A stretch of DNA of 64,000 nt from an uncultured Blautia sp. (GTDB lineage Bacteria; Bacillota_A; Clostridia; Lachnospirales; Lachnospiraceae), in assembly GCA_905209435.1 (NCBI GenBank), contig CAJLTE010000003.1, positions 32,074-96,073 of the forward strand, written 5' to 3'. The stretch's first letter is position 1. Each line of letters opens with the position of its first letter. The notes beneath the pieces are model-generated. The model saw nothing but the letters and a program-made list of their open reading frames with translations. It made no database searches and was not told the DNA's origin. Shown here piece by piece: positions 60,858 through 64,000 of this stretch. The position numbers were made by a program, and so were the translations under genes.

Positions 60858-63308
60858 ATGGGAATGGAAGGATACAAACTGGAAGCGCATCCGATGAGCA
60901 GAAAAGAAGCGATCATTCAGGGCGATTGCTACCGAATCACTATGCTGACACCGGCGCTGGTACGTCTGGAATATAACGAGGAAGGTGTGTTCGAAGACCG
61001 CGCCACACAGTCTGTTTTAAATCGTGACTTCCCGGTACCGGAGTTTAAAGTTGTGGAGGATGAAAACGAACTGGCAATCTTTACAGATTCTCTGGAAATC
61101 CACTACAACAGAAAATCTTTTGCAGCCAATGGTCTGTCTGTTAAAGTTGTAGGCGGCGAAGGTGGCTGGGGAAGAAACTGGAATTATGGCCAGGAACCGA
61201 TGGATCTGATGGGAACTGCACGTACTTTGGACAGATGCGACGGAATCATGAAACTGAGTGATGACGCATACATGAAAGGAAACACTCCAATGAATGAGAA
61301 ATACGTTGGAAAAGTTCCTATGGAGCATGGTATTCTCTCAAGAAATGGTTTTTCCGTAGTAGATGACAGTCATTCAATGGCACTGACAGAAGATGGCTGG
61401 GTAGCACCGAGACGGAGTGTTGGTGAAGATCTGTATTTCTTCGGATATGCCCATCGTTATCTGGATTGCCTGAAAGATTTTTATTATCTGTGCGGAAAAC
61501 AGCCGCTGCTTCCAAGATATGCGTTCGGTAACTGGTGGAGCCGTTATCATCGATATACAGAAGAAGAATATAAAGAACTGGTAGAGCGTTTTGAAGATGA
61601 AAAACTGCCATTTTCCGTAGCAGTTGTGGATATGGACTGGCATCTGGTTGATGATGTGGATCCAAAATACGGAAGTGGATGGACAGGATATACCTGGAAC
61701 AGGAACTTCTTCCCGGATCCAAAAGGCTTCATGAGCTGGCTGCATGAACACAATATGAAAGTTACATTGAATGTACATCCGGCAGATGGTATCCGTGCTT
61801 ATGAAGAATTATATCCTTCCATCGCTGAAAAGATGGGTATTGATCCTGCAAGTGAGATTGCGGTACAGTTTGATCCGGCAGATCCTTATTTTATGGAAGT
61901 GTATCTGAAGGATCTACATCATCCGCTGGAGGAAGAAGGAGTAGATTTCTGGTGGCTTGACTGGCAGCAGGGAACTGTTACGAAAGTACCGGGACTGGAT
62001 CCTTTGTGGATGCTGAATCATTATCATTATCTGGATAGCATCTGGAAAGGAAATCGTCCGCTGACATTCTCCAGATATGCAGGTGTGGGAAGTCACAGAT
62101 ATCCGGTTGGTTTCTCAGGAGATACTGTGATCAGTTGGGAAAGCCTGGCATTCCAGCCATATTTTACCAATACCGCAAGCAATGTGGGATATGGATGGTG
62201 GAGCCATGATATCGGTGGCCATATGATGGGTATTCGGGATGACGAACTGATGGCAAGATGGGTACAGTATGGAGTATTTTCTCCGATCAACCGTCTGCAC
62301 AGCACTGATAATCCGTTTAATGGAAAAGAACCATGGAAATTTGATAAAATCACACAGGGAGTGATGGAAGAATACCTGCGTCTGCGTCATGGCATTGTTC
62401 CATATCTGTATACCATGAACCGGAGAGCAAATTATGAGGATCTTCCGTTGATTCAGCCAATGTATTATCTGGAACCGGAGCGTGATGAGGCTTATCAAGT
62501 ACCAAACGAGTATTATTTCGGTTCTGAACTTTTGGTATCTCCGATTACAGAAAAACAGGATTCGGAAACTCGTGCCGCGAAAGCACACACATGGCTGCCG
62601 GAAGGTATGTGGGCTGATTTTTTTACCGGTATGGTATATCAGGGCGGACGTATGCTGAATCTGTGGAGAGGCGTAGAAGATTTTCCGGTTCTGATGAAAG
62701 CCGGAGCCATCGTGCCGATGAAAGATATGGCTGACTATGACAGCAGCACAGACAACCCGAAAGCAATAGAGGTACGTGTGTTCCCGGCAGAAGACGGAAG
62801 CTTCACTCTGTGGGAAGACCAGGGAGATACACCGGTGGATAAAGAAGAAAACTGGGCAGCTACTCAGCTGACATTTACCGGTGGAGAAGAAGATACATTT
62901 GTGATTGGAAAAGCACTGGGTAATGTATCTGTTATTCCGGAAACCAGAAGCTGGAAAGTTGTATTTATGGGTGTAGAAAAAGCATGCTGCAAAGTAATTG
63001 CCGACAGCAAAGAAATCCCGGCAAAAGTTTCCTACAACAAAACAACTGCAGCGCTGACAGTGGAAGTGCCAGAGACAGCAGTATCCAAAGAGATTGCTAT
63101 TACATTTGCAGAAGGACTTGTAATTGCTGAGAATGATGTGGCAGGACGTTGCTATAATTTCCTGGAGAAAGCACAGATTCCATACAACCTGAAATCTGAG
63201 ATTCAGACAATCGTTGAGTCTATGGGAAAAAAAGGAGTCATAACTCTTGCGGCGATGAATCTGAGTCCGGCTCTGCTGGGTGCAATTCTTGAGATCCTGA
63301 CAGCATAA
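60858..63308 (+). CDS. Glycoside hydrolase family 31 enzyme
   Basis: 816 aa behind GGGAGG. An N-terminal beta-sandwich (residues 1-about 220) is followed by the GH31 barrel. The nucleophile region reads DFWWLDWQQG, placing the nucleophile at D368, and the acid/base region reads FSGDTVISWESL (D422). GYGWWSHDIGGH follows, typical of the family. A beta-sandwich tail follows, then a helical end (ENDVAGRCYNFLEKAQIP...). It is cytoplasmic (no signal peptide). The WLDWQQ nucleophile loop differs from the WxDMNE of standard alpha-glucosidases and alpha-xylosidases, so the glycoside cleaved is uncertain. Confidence 0.93.
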   Translation: MGMEGYKLEAHPMSRKEAIIQGDCYRITMLTPALVRLEYNEEGVFEDRATQSVLNRDFPVPEFKVVEDENELAIFTDSLEIHYNRKSFAANGLSVKVVGGEGGWGRNWNYGQEPMDLMGTARTLDRCDGIMKLSDDAYMKGNTPMNEKYVGKVPMEHGILSRNGFSVVDDSHSMALTEDGWVAPRRSVGEDLYFFGYAHRYLDCLKDFYYLCGKQPLLPRYAFGNWWSRYHRYTEEEYKELVERFEDEKLPFSVAVVDMDWHLVDDVDPKYGSGWTGYTWNRNFFPDPKGFMSWLHEHNMKVTLNVHPADGIRAYEELYPSIAEKMGIDPASEIAVQFDPADPYFMEVYLKDLHHPLEEEGVDFWWLDWQQGTVTKVPGLDPLWMLNHYHYLDSIWKGNRPLTFSRYAGVGSHRYPVGFSGDTVISWESLAFQPYFTNTASNVGYGWWSHDIGGHMMGIRDDELMARWVQYGVFSPINRLHSTDNPFNGKEPWKFDKITQGVMEEYLRLRHGIVPYLYTMNRRANYEDLPLIQPMYYLEPERDEAYQVPNEYYFGSELLVSPITEKQDSETRAAKAHTWLPEGMWADFFTGMVYQGGRMLNLWRGVEDFPVLMKAGAIVPMKDMADYDSSTDNPKAIEVRVFPAEDGSFTLWEDQGDTPVDKEENWAATQLTFTGGEEDTFVIGKALGNVSVIPETRSWKVVFMGVEKACCKVIADSKEIPAKVSYNKTTAALTVEVPETAVSKEIAITFAEGLVIAENDVAGRCYNFLEKAQIPYNLKSEIQTIVESMGKKGVITLAAMNLSPALLGAILEILTA

Positions 63309-63320
63309 GAAAAGAAAATT

Positions 63321-63380
63321 CCCAACTCTGTAATTTTCAGTTGATTGAAAACTGAGAATAGGACAGGGTTGGGAGTTTTT
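63321..63380 (+). terminator. Terminator after the GH31 gene
   Basis: CCCAACTCTGT (63321-63331) pairs with ACAGGGTTGGG (63363-63373, one wobble), with an inner TTTTCAG...CTGA hairpin, and AGTTTTTT follows. Confidence 0.85.
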
Positions 63381-64000
63381 TGCAAAATATTTATTTCTGG
63401 TAATCCCACCGGATTTCATTTCATCCATCAGAACCACCCATTCTTTCAGGAAATCATTCAGAACTCAATAGTCAAATAACGTACAGACAGGAGCAAGAGC
63501 CGTCCGGCTATCATTGTCATGGTAATAAACAGAAGTGTGCATGGCTCGTAGGGTTCACAAATTCTTCATAAAAATTAGCAATCACCTATTGATAATGGAA
63601 GTCGATTTTTGTCCTGCCTTGTGTATCCCGGAAGTGCCTGTTTTACAGGCTTTCCGGGGCATCAGTCATTTTGTCTGGTATTGTAAAGCAGTGTCAGATT
63701 TGTCGTAAATGTCGTAAATTTGTGGTCAAAAAATGAGAGTCATTTTAATGACCAGTCGAGGGAATGGGGTGCTAAACGGATGTTCAGTGAACATCCATTT
63801 ACTACTGACTGAAGTGGAACGTAGAAGATGAAAGCTCCATCAAGTTGCTGACAGCCAAATTTGCAGATGTGGATAGATGCAGAGAGTTCATTGCCAATAC
63901 AATTTCTCTGAAGTGATAGCAGATAACAGGTCGGCAGGTCTTTCTAAAAAATAATCTGCTTTTATGTGCTTATTATGACTGCCCCATACTGCCAAAGCAA
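63381..64000. other. 620-bp tail without a convincing gene
   Basis: Only short structures are seen: CCGGAA-GCCTG / CAGGC-TTCCGG hairpin near 63628-63658, tandem GTCGTAAAT at about 63703-63720, GGTCA...TGACC around 63723-63752, and a perfect GGATGTTCA-g-TGAACATCC palindrome near 63779-63797. A short frame (SIKLLTAKFADVDRCREFI, stopping near 63916) may be a gene fragment. No family is recognised. Confidence 0.4.

Noticed and set aside
62115..63437. 440-aa minus-strand frame opposite the GH31 gene
   Set aside because: Composition (many Cys, His, Phe, Ser) is that of an antisense shadow, there is no RBS, and the plus-strand GH31 reading is complete.
1..64000. tRNA or rRNA genes
   Set aside because: No cloverleaf with GTTCRAA and CCA-type ends, and no rRNA segments, were recognised on reading either strand; a tRNAscan run would be decisive.

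Overview
The window reads as low-to-mid GC DNA from an anaerobic gut-type Firmicute, most likely a Lachnospiraceae member (Blautia / Ruminococcus-like). Supporting this are the thiSFGH set with an O2-sensitive ThiH, a Thr T-box upstream of a ThrRS lacking TGS, TTGACA/TATAAT promoters with AGGAGG ribosome sites, and many family-5 oligopeptide/nickel ABC genes. The genus is inference.

Layout. 1-2.9 kb: end of a sensor kinase, an ACT protein, a three-gene DUF3791-DUF3990-DUF3791 cassette (toxin-antitoxin-like) and a GNAT. 3-6.8 kb: promoter, TPP riboswitch, terminator and thiSFGH-tenI (thiazole branch of thiamine synthesis). 6.8-16 kb: methyltransferase, YfcC transporter with a VanX-type D-Ala-D-Ala dipeptidase and a PanE-like reductase, Ogt, then two ATC-hydrolase-like genes bracketing an MBL hydrolase, an ICMT and a nitrilase that has lost its catalytic Cys. 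16-26 kb: MerR/aldo-keto reductase pair, tdk, AraC/MFS/CAT, Nudix, flavin protein, HxlR with a run-on tail, zeta-like kinase with a small partner, esterase. 26-31 kb: frameshifted acetyltransferase, CPBP protease, XRE - ImmA/IrrE - PIN-like nuclease operon, HAD phosphatase. 31-34 kb: AraC gene and a scar of fused, truncated ABC and SDR genes. 34-49 kb: a metal/peptide uptake block, with two complete family-5 ABC transporters flanking a CbiMQO cobalt/nickel ECF transporter; the cbiM and second-transporter leaders are copies of one another. 49-55 kb: ferredoxin-type aldo-keto reductase, LysR stub, eroded MATE gene, hydrolase, two AEC transporters. 55-58 kb: T-box and thrS. 58-63.3 kb: GntR regulator with matching operators, DeoC-like aldolase, YdcF protein and GH31 glycosidase. 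63.3-64 kb: no convincing gene.

The window mixes housekeeping loci with small accessory cassettes and many half-decayed genes. The best candidates for undescribed systems are the XRE-ImmA-PIN operon (27.9-30.0 kb), the DUF3990 sandwich (1.5-2.4 kb) and the duplicated metal-transport leader (40.7 and 43.6 kb). A palindromic repeat family (GTAACTATTCAG...CTGAACAGTTAC) is scattered through the intergenic spaces of the right half.
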